Positions 26,347 through 35,707 of a stretch of 64,000 bases of DNA are shown in pieces. The DNA is from Thalassobaculum_A sp040219215 (lineage in GTDB: Bacteria; Pseudomonadota; Alphaproteobacteria; Thalassobaculales; Thalassobaculaceae). The notes under the pieces were generated by a model, which had not been told where the DNA came from, searched no databases, and saw only the letters and a list, made by a program, of their open reading frames with translations. The translations under genes and the position numbers were made by a program. Each line of letters opens with the position of its first letter. Positions within the stretch are counted from its first letter, which is position 1. Where the stretch lies: assembly GCF_040219215.1 (NCBI RefSeq), contig NZ_JAVJSX010000021.1:24618-88617 (forward strand), given 5' to 3'.

Positions 26347-27909
26347 TCAAGCCAGCGGGCGCAGTTCCGTATCATCGTCGAACACCAGCACACGGCCCAG
26401 ATTGCGCATCGAACGAACCTCTGCGGGAACCGGATCGTCGAGCGTCTCCAGGAACCCCTCGACGGCCGCGCTGACTTCGGCCGGCTGGAGATTGTGCACG
26501 TCGTGCCCCAGCACGTTCAGCATTCGGCGTTCGCGGATCTTTCCAAGCTTTGAGTAAGCCTGCCGGTCGACGACCCGCCGTCCGTCCTCCAGCGCCGTGA
26601 TCGATTTCAGCACCGTCCAGTTCCGTCGCCCCCAAGGCAGCATGTCGAAGGGATACCAGTTCAGGAACAGGCAAGGCGTTCCGAACAGAAGGGGGACCAG
26701 CGACAACCCGGAGCTTGAACCGATGTGAAACGCCGCCGTCCCCGGCAGAAGAACATCAAGCTCCTGCGTCTTAAGCGGCGAATGAGCGTAGTCGAAAACC
26801 CCCTCGATCGGCGGCAGTGCACTCATCGACGGATCGCCCAGCCGGACGACCTGATATCCTCGCGCGACCAGGGAATGAACTGCCGGCAGGTACGTCTCGA
26901 TGTCGGTGTCGCGCAAGGTGCTCACCTCGACGTCGCGGAAGCCCGGTTCCCGGCAGTGGAGTGTGACCAGCGGCCGTGATGGATCGAGCCCACCGGCACG
27001 AAAGAACGCGCTCACTTCGGGATCTGTGTCAGGCACCTTGTCAAAGATGGATCCGTCCAGCCGTCCTGACTTGTCCGCGACGACACCGCACATTTCAAAA
27101 TAATCAACGAATCGACCATCTACATACTCGAGATTCGCACTCGAATGATTGTCAAAGAAAGTTGACCATCGATCCGTTGATTCGATGTTTTTGGATATTT
27201 CCGACAATTTATCGAACAAAAATCGATTAACTGGAGGCTCTCTCCAAAGACACACTTTGCGAAATGGGGTGTCTTCAAATTCTATGGATTTTACTATATA
27301 TGCAAGAATCACCATATGCCCAATGGAGAACGTCCAGTGAGCCGACAGGGCCCTTTCATGTGATTTGTTAAAATTATATCGGTAATTTAGGATGTGACTT
27401 GAAATATTGGTTCGGAGTTTCGTTGATTCCACAAAATTGCACGTTTTAGCAAGCACCGACTCAATCCATTGCTTGCCTAGTACGATCTGAAAAGCTTCAT
27501 TGATCGACTGCGGCACGGTCTTGTCAGACAAAAGAGAGATCAGTTTCTCATAGGTACTATCCTGCTTCGAGAACCAGACCGGCTCGCCCGACAGTCGATC
27601 AAGATCGACCCGGCGATGCACGATCAGCGCGGCCCCGACGAACGGAACAATACGCTTGTCGGTGATCTTCGTCGTGTTGACCCAGTCCTGAAGAACCTTC
27701 CGGTCGATCGTCCCTGCCGCACGCAGCGCCTTCCACAGGATATCCGCTTCCACCATCACCGGCAGGATCATCAGACGACGGAACCACCGGAAGATCGCCC
27801 CTGACGCAGCGACGCACCGAATACAGTCGGCGCACGCGACCACATCCTGAGGGTCGTTTATGACAGCGATGCGCGTTGCACGATCAGGTGCGTCGTGATT
27901 GAGCGTCAT
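26347..27909 (-). CDS. TIGR04372-family glycosyltransferase-like protein, copy 2, 520 aa
   Basis: A full-length paralogue of the protein at 13255-14820. The C-terminal half has the same stations: LVTLHCREPGFRDVEVS, GYQVVRLGDPSMSALPP, AAFHIGSSSGLSLVPLLFG and FLNWYPFDMLPWGRRNWTV. The N-terminal halves align end to end but are far less conserved. As in copy 1, the coding DNA for about residues 145-260 (27130-27480) is strikingly AT-rich. ATG 27909 was chosen; a GTG one codon upstream is equally possible. It starts 15 bases after the purD stop on the same strand, so it may be cotranscribed with purD. Substrate unknown. Confidence 0.8.
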   Translation of the reverse strand: MTLNHDAPDRATRIAVINDPQDVVACADCIRCVAASGAIFRWFRRLMILPVMVEADILWKALRAAGTIDRKVLQDWVNTTKITDKRIVPFVGAALIVHRRVDLDRLSGEPVWFSKQDSTYEKLISLLSDKTVPQSINEAFQIVLGKQWIESVLAKTCNFVESTKLRTNISSHILNYRYNFNKSHERALSAHWTFSIGHMVILAYIVKSIEFEDTPFRKVCLWREPPVNRFLFDKLSEISKNIESTDRWSTFFDNHSSANLEYVDGRFVDYFEMCGVVADKSGRLDGSIFDKVPDTDPEVSAFFRAGGLDPSRPLVTLHCREPGFRDVEVSTLRDTDIETYLPAVHSLVARGYQVVRLGDPSMSALPPIEGVFDYAHSPLKTQELDVLLPGTAAFHIGSSSGLSLVPLLFGTPCLFLNWYPFDMLPWGRRNWTVLKSITALEDGRRVVDRQAYSKLGKIRERRMLNVLGHDVHNLQPAEVSAAVEGFLETLDDPVPAEVRSMRNLGRVLVFDDDTELRPLA

Positions 27910-27924
27910 CACACCGCCGCTCGC

Positions 27925-29199
27925 TCAGCCGCGCGCGACCGCGCGCCAGCCGATGTCACGGCGGCAGAACCCGCTAGGCCAGTCGATCCGGTCAACCGCG
28001 GCATAGGCCCGGCGTCCAGCCTCCGCCGCATCACCCCCCAGTGCCGCAACGCCCAGAACCCGCCCGCCGGTTGCCAGCAGGCGGCCGTCCTCGGCACGCG
28101 CTGTACCTGCGTGAAACACTACGGCCCCCTCGGCCTCCGCGGCGTCGGTCCCGGCAATCTCCGTTCCCTTGCGATAGTCGCCGGGATAGCCCGCCGCCGC
28201 CATCACCACGCACAGGGCGGCCCGGTCGTCCCACCGCAGGTCGACATGGGCGAGTTGACCATCGGCCACCGCGATCAGCGCGGGCAGCAGGTCGCTCTTC
28301 AGCCGCATCACCAGCGCCTGGCATTCCGGATCGCCGAACCGCGCGTTGTACTCGATCAGCCTCGGCCCATCTGGACCGATCATCAGGCCGGCGAACAGCA
28401 CGCCTTTGAAGGTACGGCCCTCCGCCTTCATGCCGGCGACCGTCGGCTCGATGATCTCGGCCATGATCCGCGCCGCCATCGCCTGATCGACCACCGGCGC
28501 CGGCGAATAGGCACCCATGCCGCCGGTGTTCGGACCAACGTCGCCGTCGCCGACCCGCTTGTGGTCCTGGGCGCCGGCCAGCGGCAACACCGACTGGCCA
28601 TCGGCCAGCGCGAAGAAGCTGGCCTCCTCGCCGGCCATGAACTCCTCGACCACGATCTCGGCACCGGCGTCGCCGAACGCCTTGTCGGCCATCATCGCGT
28701 CGACGGCAGCCAGGGCATCGTCCAGCGTCTCGGCGATGATCACACCCTTGCCGGCCGCCAGCCCATCGGCCTTGACCACGATCGGTGCCCCCTGCTGGCG
28801 GATGTAGGCCTTGGCCGCATCGGCATCGGTGAACCGGCCATAGGCCGCCGTCGGGATGTTGTGGCGGGCGCAGAAATCCTTGGTGAACGCCTTCGAGCCC
28901 TCCAGCACCGCCGCCGCCGCCGTCGGACCGAACGCCTTGATGCCGGCAACGTCCAGCCGGTCGACCAGCCCGGCGACTAGCGGGCCTTCCGGACCCACCA
29001 CGACGAAATCGATGCGTTCGTTCCGCGCAAAGGCCACGAGGCGGTCCAGGTCATCGACGGGGATCGGCACGCAGGTCGCCTCGCGGGCGATGCCGGCGTT
29101 GCCCGGTGCGCAGTACAGCGCGTCGACCAGCGGAGATGCCGAGATCGCCCAGCACAGCGCATGCTCGCGCCCGCCGGAACCAACGACCAGAACACGCAT
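27925..29199 (-). CDS. purD: phosphoribosylamine--glycine ligase
   Basis: Second step of de novo purine synthesis, an ATP-grasp enzyme. MRVLVVGSGGREHALCWA starts the pre-ATP-grasp domain. IVVKADGLAAGKGVIIAE is the ATP-binding loop, followed by GAQDHKRVGDGDVGPNTGGMGAY and LIEYNARFGDPE with the metal ligands. The length, 424 residues, is normal. ATG 29199 follows GGAGGTCCGTC. The gene is divergent from xseA (about 80 bases). Confidence 0.96.
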   Translation of the reverse strand: MRVLVVGSGGREHALCWAISASPLVDALYCAPGNAGIAREATCVPIPVDDLDRLVAFARNERIDFVVVGPEGPLVAGLVDRLDVAGIKAFGPTAAAAVLEGSKAFTKDFCARHNIPTAAYGRFTDADAAKAYIRQQGAPIVVKADGLAAGKGVIIAETLDDALAAVDAMMADKAFGDAGAEIVVEEFMAGEEASFFALADGQSVLPLAGAQDHKRVGDGDVGPNTGGMGAYSPAPVVDQAMAARIMAEIIEPTVAGMKAEGRTFKGVLFAGLMIGPDGPRLIEYNARFGDPECQALVMRLKSDLLPALIAVADGQLAHVDLRWDDRAALCVVMAAAGYPGDYRKGTEIAGTDAAEAEGAVVFHAGTARAEDGRLLATGGRVLGVAALGGDAAEAGRRAYAAVDRIDWPSGFCRRDIGWRAVARG

Positions 29200-29279
29200 G
29201 ACGGACCTCCTGCCCGGTCGGGCAATCTTTGTCGGGTAGGGACGTTCACAGGCGCCGGTGTGTAGCATAGATTGCCGCC

Positions 29280-30764
29280 ATGCAAGACGCAGCGTCCCCG
29301 ACTTCACCCACCCCCGGCAATCTGCCCCAATTCACCGTCGGCGAAGTCTCGCTCGCAGTGAAGCGCACCGTTGAGTCCGCGTTCGAACGCGTACGCGTAC
29401 GCGGCGAGATCTCACGCCCGACCCGCGCCGGCTCCGGCCACCTCTACCTGTCGCTGAAAGACGACCAGGCGGTGCTGGAGGCGGTGTGCTGGCGTGGACA
29501 AGCGCAGCGCCTGTCGATCCAGCCCGAGGAAGGGATGGAGGTCATCGCCACCGGCAAGCTGACCACCTACCCGGGCCGCTCGAAATACCAGATGGTCATC
29601 GAGCAGATGGAGTTGGCCGGCGAAGGCGCGCTGCTGAAGCTGCTGGAGGATCGGCGCAAGCGCCTGACCGCCGAGGGCCTGTTCGAGGCCGAACGCAAGC
29701 GGCCGATCCCGTTCCTGCCATCGGTCATCGGCGTCGTCACCTCGCCGACCGGAGCGGTGATCCGCGATATCCTGCACCGCCTGGCCGACCGGTTCCCGGT
29801 GCACGTGATCGTCTGGCCGGTGCTGGTCCAGGGTGAAGGTGCGAAGGAGCAGATCGCCAACGCCATCGCCGGCTTCAACGCGCTGCCGGCAACCGGCGGC
29901 AAGATCGCGCGGCCGGACCTGCTGATCGTCGCCCGCGGAGGCGGCAGCCTGGAGGACCTGTGGGCTTTCAACGAGGAGATCGTGGTGCGGGCGGCCGCGG
30001 CCTCCGACATCCCGCTGATCTCCGCGGTCGGGCATGAGACCGACACCACCCTGATCGACTTCGCCAGCGACCGCCGTGCACCGACCCCGACCGCGGCCGC
30101 CGAGATGGCGGTACCGGTGCGCGCCGACCTGGTGGCCCGCCTCGCCGAGAACGCGGCCCGCATCGCCCACGCCATGGCGCGCCGCCTGACCGACGGCACG
30201 ACGCGACTGACCGGGCTCGCCCGGGGTCTCGGCGACCCGGCCGCCCGCATCGAGCAGGCCCAGCAGCGCCTGGACTACGCCGGGCAGACCGCAGGTGCAT
30301 CGCTGAAACGGACCCTGGAACGGCTGGCCGATCGCGTCGAGCGGCGCCTGCCGACCCCCTTCGAGATTTTGGCCCGCACCGAAGGTCGGCTCAACGCCGC
30401 GCTGCGCGGATTACGGATCGCCCCGGTCGAGCAGCGCATGCAGCAGAGCGTGCGAGAGTTCGCGCGGCTCGCCAAAGCCTCCGATACGGCGGTCGATCGG
30501 TTCCTGAAGGTCGAGGATGATCGGCTGAAGGCCCTGGAACGGGTACTCGAGGCAAATTCGTTCGTCCGGGTGCTCGACCGTGGCTTCGTCCTGGTCCGGG
30601 ACGCCGACGGAACGCCGGTCACCTCGGCGGACGATGCCCGCGACGGCCAGCCCGTGACCCTGCGGTTCCGGGATGGCGAGCGGTCGGCCGTGGTCGGAGC
30701 TGGCGGTACCCGTCCCCGATCCAAAACACCGGCGCCGCCTTCGACGCAGGAAACGCTGTTCTGA
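29280..30764 (+). CDS. xseA: exodeoxyribonuclease VII large subunit
   Basis: Catalytic subunit of ExoVII, which degrades single-stranded DNA from both ends. An OB-fold (about 12-110: FTVGEVSLAVKRTVESAF, then RGEISRPTRAGSGHLYLSLK) precedes the catalytic domain. That domain has VITSPTGAVIRDIL-like VVTSPTGAVIRDILHRLADR, RGGGSLEDLWAFNEE and GHETDTTLIDFASDRRAPTP. A coiled-coil region and a C-terminal beta segment (FVRVLDRGFVLVRDADG) follow. The 494-residue length is ordinary. Its stop overlaps the ATG of the M23 peptidase gene by one base. Confidence 0.95.
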   Translation: MQDAASPTSPTPGNLPQFTVGEVSLAVKRTVESAFERVRVRGEISRPTRAGSGHLYLSLKDDQAVLEAVCWRGQAQRLSIQPEEGMEVIATGKLTTYPGRSKYQMVIEQMELAGEGALLKLLEDRRKRLTAEGLFEAERKRPIPFLPSVIGVVTSPTGAVIRDILHRLADRFPVHVIVWPVLVQGEGAKEQIANAIAGFNALPATGGKIARPDLLIVARGGGSLEDLWAFNEEIVVRAAAASDIPLISAVGHETDTTLIDFASDRRAPTPTAAAEMAVPVRADLVARLAENAARIAHAMARRLTDGTTRLTGLARGLGDPAARIEQAQQRLDYAGQTAGASLKRTLERLADRVERRLPTPFEILARTEGRLNAALRGLRIAPVEQRMQQSVREFARLAKASDTAVDRFLKVEDDRLKALERVLEANSFVRVLDRGFVLVRDADGTPVTSADDARDGQPVTLRFRDGERSAVVGAGGTRPRSKTPAPPSTQETLF

Positions 30765-31576
30765 TGCGCGCTGTTCTGATCGTTTTCACATTCCTGGCGA
30801 CGCTCGCCGGCGCGGCAGCGGCAACCAGTCTGGAGGGCAATATCGTCCAGGGCGGGCTGGTGATCGGCCGGACCGACCCCGGCTCCACGGTTGCGCTCGA
30901 CGAACGGACGGTTCGGGTCAGCCCCGATGGCCTGTTCATTCTCGGCTTCCACCGTGATGCCGCGGCCACCGCCACACTGACGGTCACCGCGCCGAACGGA
31001 ACGGTGGAGAAACGCACGCTCGAGGTGGCTTCGCGAACCTACGACATCCAGCGAATCGACGGCCTGCCACCGCGCATGGTGACCCCGCCGCCTGAGGTCC
31101 TGGAGCGAATCCGTCGCGAGAACGCGCAGATCGCGGCGTTGCGACAGATCGACCAGCCGGAGGCACTGTTCCGCTCCGGCTTCATCTGGCCGGCGACTGG
31201 ACGCATCAGCGGGGTCTACGGCAGCCAGCGCATCCTGAACGGCGAAGCCAAGCAGCCGCACTACGGCGTCGACATCGCCGCTCCGGTCGGCACGTCGATC
31301 AAGGCGCCGGCCGACGGCATCGTGGTGCTGGCCGAGGCTGACCTGTACTACACCGGCGGCACCGTGATCCTCGACCATGGTCATGGGCTGTCGAGTGCCT
31401 TCCTGCACATGAGCGCAGTGTCCGTGAAGGTCGGCGACCGGCTGCGCCAGGGAGACGTCCTCGGTGCGCTGGGTGCCACCGGCCGGGTCACCGGGCCGCA
31501 TCTGGACTGGCGGATGAACTGGTTCGAGTCGCGGATCGACCCGCAGCTGCTGGTCCCGCCGATGCCGGGACAATAA
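30764..31576 (+). CDS. secreted M23-family (LytM-type) peptidase, 270 aa
   Basis: A signal peptide (about residues 1-21, hydrophobic core VLIVFTFLATLAGAAAA) targets it to the periplasm. After a beta-rich N-terminal domain, the M23 fold starts at GRISGVYGSQRIL and contains the zinc site HYGVDIAAPVGT and LDHGHGLSSAFLHMS. The usual second motif HxH reads HLDW (GPHLDWRMNWF), with Asp in place of the second His; this variant recurs in proteobacterial relatives. Activity on peptidoglycan cross-links is inferred. The ATG overlaps the xseA stop (TGATG). Confidence 0.88.
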   Translation: MRAVLIVFTFLATLAGAAAATSLEGNIVQGGLVIGRTDPGSTVALDERTVRVSPDGLFILGFHRDAAATATLTVTAPNGTVEKRTLEVASRTYDIQRIDGLPPRMVTPPPEVLERIRRENAQIAALRQIDQPEALFRSGFIWPATGRISGVYGSQRILNGEAKQPHYGVDIAAPVGTSIKAPADGIVVLAEADLYYTGGTVILDHGHGLSSAFLHMSAVSVKVGDRLRQGDVLGALGATGRVTGPHLDWRMNWFESRIDPQLLVPPMPGQ

Positions 31577-31591
31577 CTGCCGACCGGCCGT

Positions 31592-32563
31592 CTACTGGCC
31601 GAGGACGCGACGCACCCAGGCGGCGATCGGCGACGGATCGCGCCAGACCAATGCGACCGGAAACACCTCCACCATCGCCCGCGCCTCGGCAGACAGGCGC
31701 ACCGCGTCCTTCTCCGTCGTCACCGCCACGGCACCCAAGGCGTTCGCACGCTCGACCAGTTCCATGACCTCGTCGCCGCGCCACTGCTGATGGTCGGCAA
31801 AGCCGATCAGGTCGACGACCTCGGCGCCGGCTTCCGCCAGGCTTTCGGCGAACTTCGCCGGGCGGCCGATCCCGGCGAACGCCAGCACCTTCCGGCCGGC
31901 GAACCGTTCCGTCCCGGGCATCGGTTCCAGATGCGCGCGAATCACCGGGCGAACGCCGCCGATCGCCTCGATCACGCCGACCCGGTCCTCGCCAATCACC
32001 GCCACAAGGTCCACCCGGGCCAGCGCATCCGCGAGCGGCTCTCGCAGCGGACCCGCCGGCATCACCCGTCCGTTCCCGAATCCGGCACCGCCGTCCACCA
32101 CCAGCAACGACGCGCTCGGCACGACCGACGTGTTCTGCAGGCCGTCGTCCATGACGATCACTTCAACGCCCTGGGCCTCCAGATACCGCGCGCCGACGTC
32201 TCGGTCGCGCGCGATCACGGTGATCCCCGACCGCGCCAGCAGCAGCGGCTCGTCTCCGACAGCGGCGGCATCGTGAACCGCCGGGTCGACCCGCAGCGGA
32301 CCGCGTTCATAGCCGCCATAGCCGCGCGACAGGAACCCGACCCGCAGGCCGCGCTCCTTGATCTCGGCCGCAACGGCGAGCGCAACCGGCGTCTTCCCCG
32401 ACCCACCGGCAACCGCGTTGCCGACGCAGATCAGCGGAACGGCCGGACGGTAGGGCTTGGCCGTCGATCGCCGCATCCGGCCGACCGCCGTCCACAGGGT
32501 CGACAACGGTGCCAGCAGCCGTGCGGTCGAACCGTCGACCGACCAGAACGCCGGCGCCTTCAC
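31592..32563 (-). CDS. lpxK: tetraacyldisaccharide 4'-kinase
   Basis: Phosphorylates the 4' position of the lipid A precursor at the inner membrane. The 323-residue protein starts with a hydrophobic, amphipathic N-terminal segment (ARLLAPLSTLWTAVGRMR). The P-loop ICVGNAVAGGSGKTPVALAV follows, then GFLSRGYGGYERGPLRV and VIVMDDGLQNTSV, the family's signatures. It overlaps the upstream waaA gene by 4 bases and converges on the M23 gene. Together with waaA and the DUF374 acyltransferase it forms a lipid A-Kdo operon. Confidence 0.95.
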   Translation of the reverse strand: MKAPAFWSVDGSTARLLAPLSTLWTAVGRMRRSTAKPYRPAVPLICVGNAVAGGSGKTPVALAVAAEIKERGLRVGFLSRGYGGYERGPLRVDPAVHDAAAVGDEPLLLARSGITVIARDRDVGARYLEAQGVEVIVMDDGLQNTSVVPSASLLVVDGGAGFGNGRVMPAGPLREPLADALARVDLVAVIGEDRVGVIEAIGGVRPVIRAHLEPMPGTERFAGRKVLAFAGIGRPAKFAESLAEAGAEVVDLIGFADHQQWRGDEVMELVERANALGAVAVTTEKDAVRLSAEARAMVEVFPVALVWRDPSPIAAWVRRVLGQ

Positions 32564-33834
32564 TTGGATGCCTCCGGCGGAAGCAGCGGCTCCAGGGCCT
32601 CGACGATGCGCTCGAGCCCCGCGCGACCCTCCGCCGCCACCCGTCGTCCTGCAACCGCCATCGCGGTTGCCCGATCAGGTTCGGCGAGCAGTTCGCCGAC
32701 CGCGGTAGCGATCGATGCCGCATCCTCGACCGGGCGGGCAGCACCGGCAGCGATCAGCGCATCGGCTGCGTCCCGGTTGTTCGGCATCAGCGGTCCGAGC
32801 AGCAGGGCCGTACCGGCATGCGCCGGCTCGATCGGATTGTGCCCGCCGACCGGCACCAGCGATCCCGCCAGGAAGGTGACCGGGGCCGTTGTGTAGAGCA
32901 TGCCCATGTCCCCCAGGGTATCGGCGATATAGATCGACGTCCCGACTTCGGGCAGCGACCCCGCAGAACGCTGTGCCACGGTGAGTCCGCGACCGGCGGC
33001 CAGAGCCACGACGTCACCTCCCCGGTTCGGGTGACGGGGCGCGAGGATCGTCAGGATGTCGGTCCGGGCACTGGCCAGTCGCGCATGTGCCTCCAGCACG
33101 ACGGCGTCCTCGCCGGGGTGGGTGTTGGCCGCCAGCCAGACCGGCCGATCACCGATCGCATCCGCCAGGGCCGCCGCCGCCTCGGCGTCAACCGGTGGCG
33201 GCGCGCCAGCCGCCTTGAGGTTGCCGACGAACCGCACGTCACCGCAGCCAAGCGCTCGGAACCGGTCGGCCTGTCCCAGGCTCGACGCCAGCACGATCTC
33301 GAAGGCCTCGAACAACGGCCGGGACAGCCGGCCGGAGCGACGCCAGCGCCGGAACGCACCGTCCGACATCCTGGCGTCGACCAGCATCAACCGAACCCCG
33401 CGGGCTTTCGCTTCGGTCACCAGGATCGGCCACAGGTCGGACTCCACCCACACGCCGACGCCGGGTTGCCAGTACTCCAGGAAACGCCGCACCCAAGCCG
33501 GCCGGTCGACCGGCACGAACTGATGGATCACCCCATTGGGCAGCCGGCGTGCCATGGTTTGCGCCGAGGTCACCGTTCCGGTGGTGACCAGCAACACCAG
33601 ATCGGGCCGGTCGACGCTCAACCGTTCGACCAGCGGCAACAAAGCCACCGACTCGCCGACACTGGCAGCATGGAACCAGACCAGATGCCCGGGCGGCCTC
33701 GCCTGTCCGGGCGCCCCGCGCCGCTCGCCGATCCGGGCCGGATCCTCCTTGCCGCGCTCGATCCGCTTGCGCAGGTAGGCGTCGATCACCGGACCGAGCG
33801 CAGTCGCCACGCCTCGATACAGGGTCAGAGTCAC
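32560..33834 (-). CDS. waaA: 3-deoxy-D-manno-octulosonic acid (Kdo) transferase
   Basis: Adds Kdo to lipid IVA at the cytoplasmic face of the inner membrane. The product is 424 residues with an N-terminal membrane-anchoring segment. The GT30 motifs are GERRGAPGQ, LVWFHAASVGESVAL with the catalytic Glu, GVWVESDLWPILVTEAKARG, and PVTFLAGSLVPVGGHNPIEPAHAG near the C-terminus. It overlaps lpxK downstream and the DUF374 acyltransferase upstream by 4 bases each, a classic alphaproteobacterial arrangement. Confidence 0.95.
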   Translation of the reverse strand: MTLTLYRGVATALGPVIDAYLRKRIERGKEDPARIGERRGAPGQARPPGHLVWFHAASVGESVALLPLVERLSVDRPDLVLLVTTGTVTSAQTMARRLPNGVIHQFVPVDRPAWVRRFLEYWQPGVGVWVESDLWPILVTEAKARGVRLMLVDARMSDGAFRRWRRSGRLSRPLFEAFEIVLASSLGQADRFRALGCGDVRFVGNLKAAGAPPPVDAEAAAALADAIGDRPVWLAANTHPGEDAVVLEAHARLASARTDILTILAPRHPNRGGDVVALAAGRGLTVAQRSAGSLPEVGTSIYIADTLGDMGMLYTTAPVTFLAGSLVPVGGHNPIEPAHAGTALLLGPLMPNNRDAADALIAAGAARPVEDAASIATAVGELLAEPDRATAMAVAGRRVAAEGRAGLERIVEALEPLLPPEASK

Positions 33835-34538
33835 GATCCGGCCTTCCGTTCGGGGGCCGGTTCGATCGGCACATGACCCATGCGGCGGTCGGCATCGGCA
33901 GCCACGGCGTTCAGGGCGTCCTCGACCTGGCGGCGGCTGGCTTCCAGGCCGACATCATCGGCGTCGGCTGGAACGTGGATCGGCGCCCCCAGGACGATCA
34001 CACCGCGTCCAAACGGCCAGGCAATGATGAAGCGGTCCCAGGACCGCGCAACCGACCGGCGCGACACGCTCCAGGCACCCGGCACGATCGGCACGCCACT
34101 GCGTTTCGCCGCGTGGATCAACCCTGGTCGGCAGCGCATGCGCGGGCCGCGCGGACCATCCGGGGTGATGCCCACACTCAGCCCGTCCTGCAGCGCGCGC
34201 AGCATTCCCTTCAACGCCGCCATCGGATTGCGCCGGGACGACCCCCAGATCGGCCGGGTGATGTATTCGGATACGGCGATCCCGAGGATACAGCTGTCGC
34301 CATGCTCGGACTGCACCATGGCGATCGGCTTGCCCTTCGGCCAGACCGCTGAGATCAGCATCAACCGGTTGTGCCAGAACGCACCGATCACCGGTTGGTC
34401 GCCAGCCAGCAAGGCCGCCGCCGCCGGATCGGCGACCCGTTCCCAGCGGGTGGTGGCGTTGATCAGCCGGACGATCGCACCGGCCAGCGCGCCGGCTGCA
34501 CGCACTCCGGCATCGCTCTTCAGCAGGCGTTTCAGCAT
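33831..34538 (-). CDS. DUF374 lysophospholipid acyltransferase-like protein, 235 aa
   Basis: The family's HxxxxD-like acyltransferase site appears as GAFWHNRLMLISAVWP, with SEHGDSCIL nearby, followed by VGITPDGPRGPRMRCRPG and VPIVPGAWSVSRR. These DUF374 proteins sit next to waaA and lpxK in many Alphaproteobacteria, as here (4-base overlap with waaA), and are thought to acylate lipid A or another envelope lipid. The exact acceptor is not known. Confidence 0.85.
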   Translation of the reverse strand: MLKRLLKSDAGVRAAGALAGAIVRLINATTRWERVADPAAAALLAGDQPVIGAFWHNRLMLISAVWPKGKPIAMVQSEHGDSCILGIAVSEYITRPIWGSSRRNPMAALKGMLRALQDGLSVGITPDGPRGPRMRCRPGLIHAAKRSGVPIVPGAWSVSRRSVARSWDRFIIAWPFGRGVIVLGAPIHVPADADDVGLEASRRQVEDALNAVAADADRRMGHVPIEPAPERKAGS

Positions 34539-34598
34539 GGATGCGGGAAAGCAGCGATCACCGGCGTCAATCGGCAGGTTGCGGAAGCCCGAAACCTA

Positions 34599-35693
34599 TC
34601 ACGCGCCGCCGGCAATGGGTACGCGGCGGCGTGCGGGAAATCGCGCTGCCGGCAAGGACGCCTGAGCCGGCTCGAACGGCTGGAGGTTGAGCAGAAACGC
34701 CTCGGCGCAACGCCGCCACGTGAAGTTCAGCGCGTGGGCCCGCGCTGCATTCCGGTCGATCCTCAACGCCCGAACCACCGCCCGACCGAGGTCCTCGTCG
34801 AGCGCGCCTGCCCCCGAATCGCCGATCACGTCCAGCGGCCCGGGCACGGGATACGCTGCAACAGGGACGCCGCACGCCATTGCCTCGATCAGCACCAGGC
34901 CGAAGGTGTCGGTATGGCTCGGAAACACGAACACATCGGCGGACGCATAGTGCGCGGCAAGAGCCTCGCCCTGTCTGGATCCGACGAATACGGCGTCCGG
35001 GAAGGTCCGCTGCAGTTCGGCGCGCTGCGGGCCGTCCCCGACAACCACCTTGGTCCCGGGATGGTCCAGCGTCAGGAACGCGGCGATGTTCTTCTCCACG
35101 GCGACCCGACCGACATACATCAGGATCGGCCGCGGCAGGTCGAGGATCGAGGGTTGCGGACGGAACAGGTCCACATCCACGCCGCGCGTCCAATCCCGGA
35201 TGTTTTCGAACCCGTGCGCCTCGAGTTCCCGGCGCAGCGAGGCGGTGGCCACCATCACCCCGCTCGACGGACCGTGAAACCACCGCATCAGCGCATAGCT
35301 CCAGGCCAGCGGAATCCGCGACCGGGCCCGGACATACTCCGGGAACTTGGTGTGGTAGGCCGTGGTGAACGGCAGGCCGCGACGCAGGCAGTAGCGCCGT
35401 GCGGCATGGCCAATCGGACCTTCGGTGGCGATGTGGATCGCGCAGGGCGCCGCCGCATCCAGCATGCGGGCGACCTTGCGTTCCGGGAAAAGCGCCAGCC
35501 GTATTTCCGGATAGGTCGGGCACGGGATGGTGCGGAAATGCTCCGGCGTGACGAAGCTGACCCGGTGCCCGAGAGCGCGCAACTCGTCACCGGTCGTGGC
35601 CAGGGTCCGGACCACGCCATTGACCTGGGGGTGCCAGGCGTCCGAGACGATCGCGACGTGCAGCTTGCCGTCCGATCCAGCGGGGTCGAGCAT
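34599..35693 (-). CDS. Agt-type diacylglycerol glycosyltransferase (GT4), 364 aa
   Basis: A GT-B glycosyltransferase of family 4. It starts VAIVSDAWHPQVNGVVRTL, then IHIATEGPIGHAARRY, FHGPSSGVMVATASL, RGVDVDLFRP, the nucleotide-binding strand MYVGRVAVEKNIAAFL and the acidic donor-site segment DTFGLVLIEAMACG. These fit the glycosyltransferases (Agt) that make glucosyl or glucuronosyl diacylglycerol in phosphate-starved Alphaproteobacteria. The gene directly upstream, 14 bases away, encodes a PlcP-type phospholipase that would supply the diacylglycerol; plcP-agt pairs are an established arrangement. The start ATG 35693 was chosen because an upstream extension translates plcP DNA. Confidence 0.75.
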   Translation of the reverse strand: MLDPAGSDGKLHVAIVSDAWHPQVNGVVRTLATTGDELRALGHRVSFVTPEHFRTIPCPTYPEIRLALFPERKVARMLDAAAPCAIHIATEGPIGHAARRYCLRRGLPFTTAYHTKFPEYVRARSRIPLAWSYALMRWFHGPSSGVMVATASLRRELEAHGFENIRDWTRGVDVDLFRPQPSILDLPRPILMYVGRVAVEKNIAAFLTLDHPGTKVVVGDGPQRAELQRTFPDAVFVGSRQGEALAAHYASADVFVFPSHTDTFGLVLIEAMACGVPVAAYPVPGPLDVIGDSGAGALDEDLGRAVVRALRIDRNAARAHALNFTWRRCAEAFLLNLQPFEPAQASLPAARFPARRRVPIAGGA

Positions 35694-35707
35694 GGCCCCG
35701 GCCCGGC

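Noticed and set aside
13255..27909. A composite transposon with the two glycosyltransferase genes as end modules
   Set aside because: The copies are protein paralogues in direct orientation with clearly diverged DNA; no transposase, terminal repeats or target duplications are seen.
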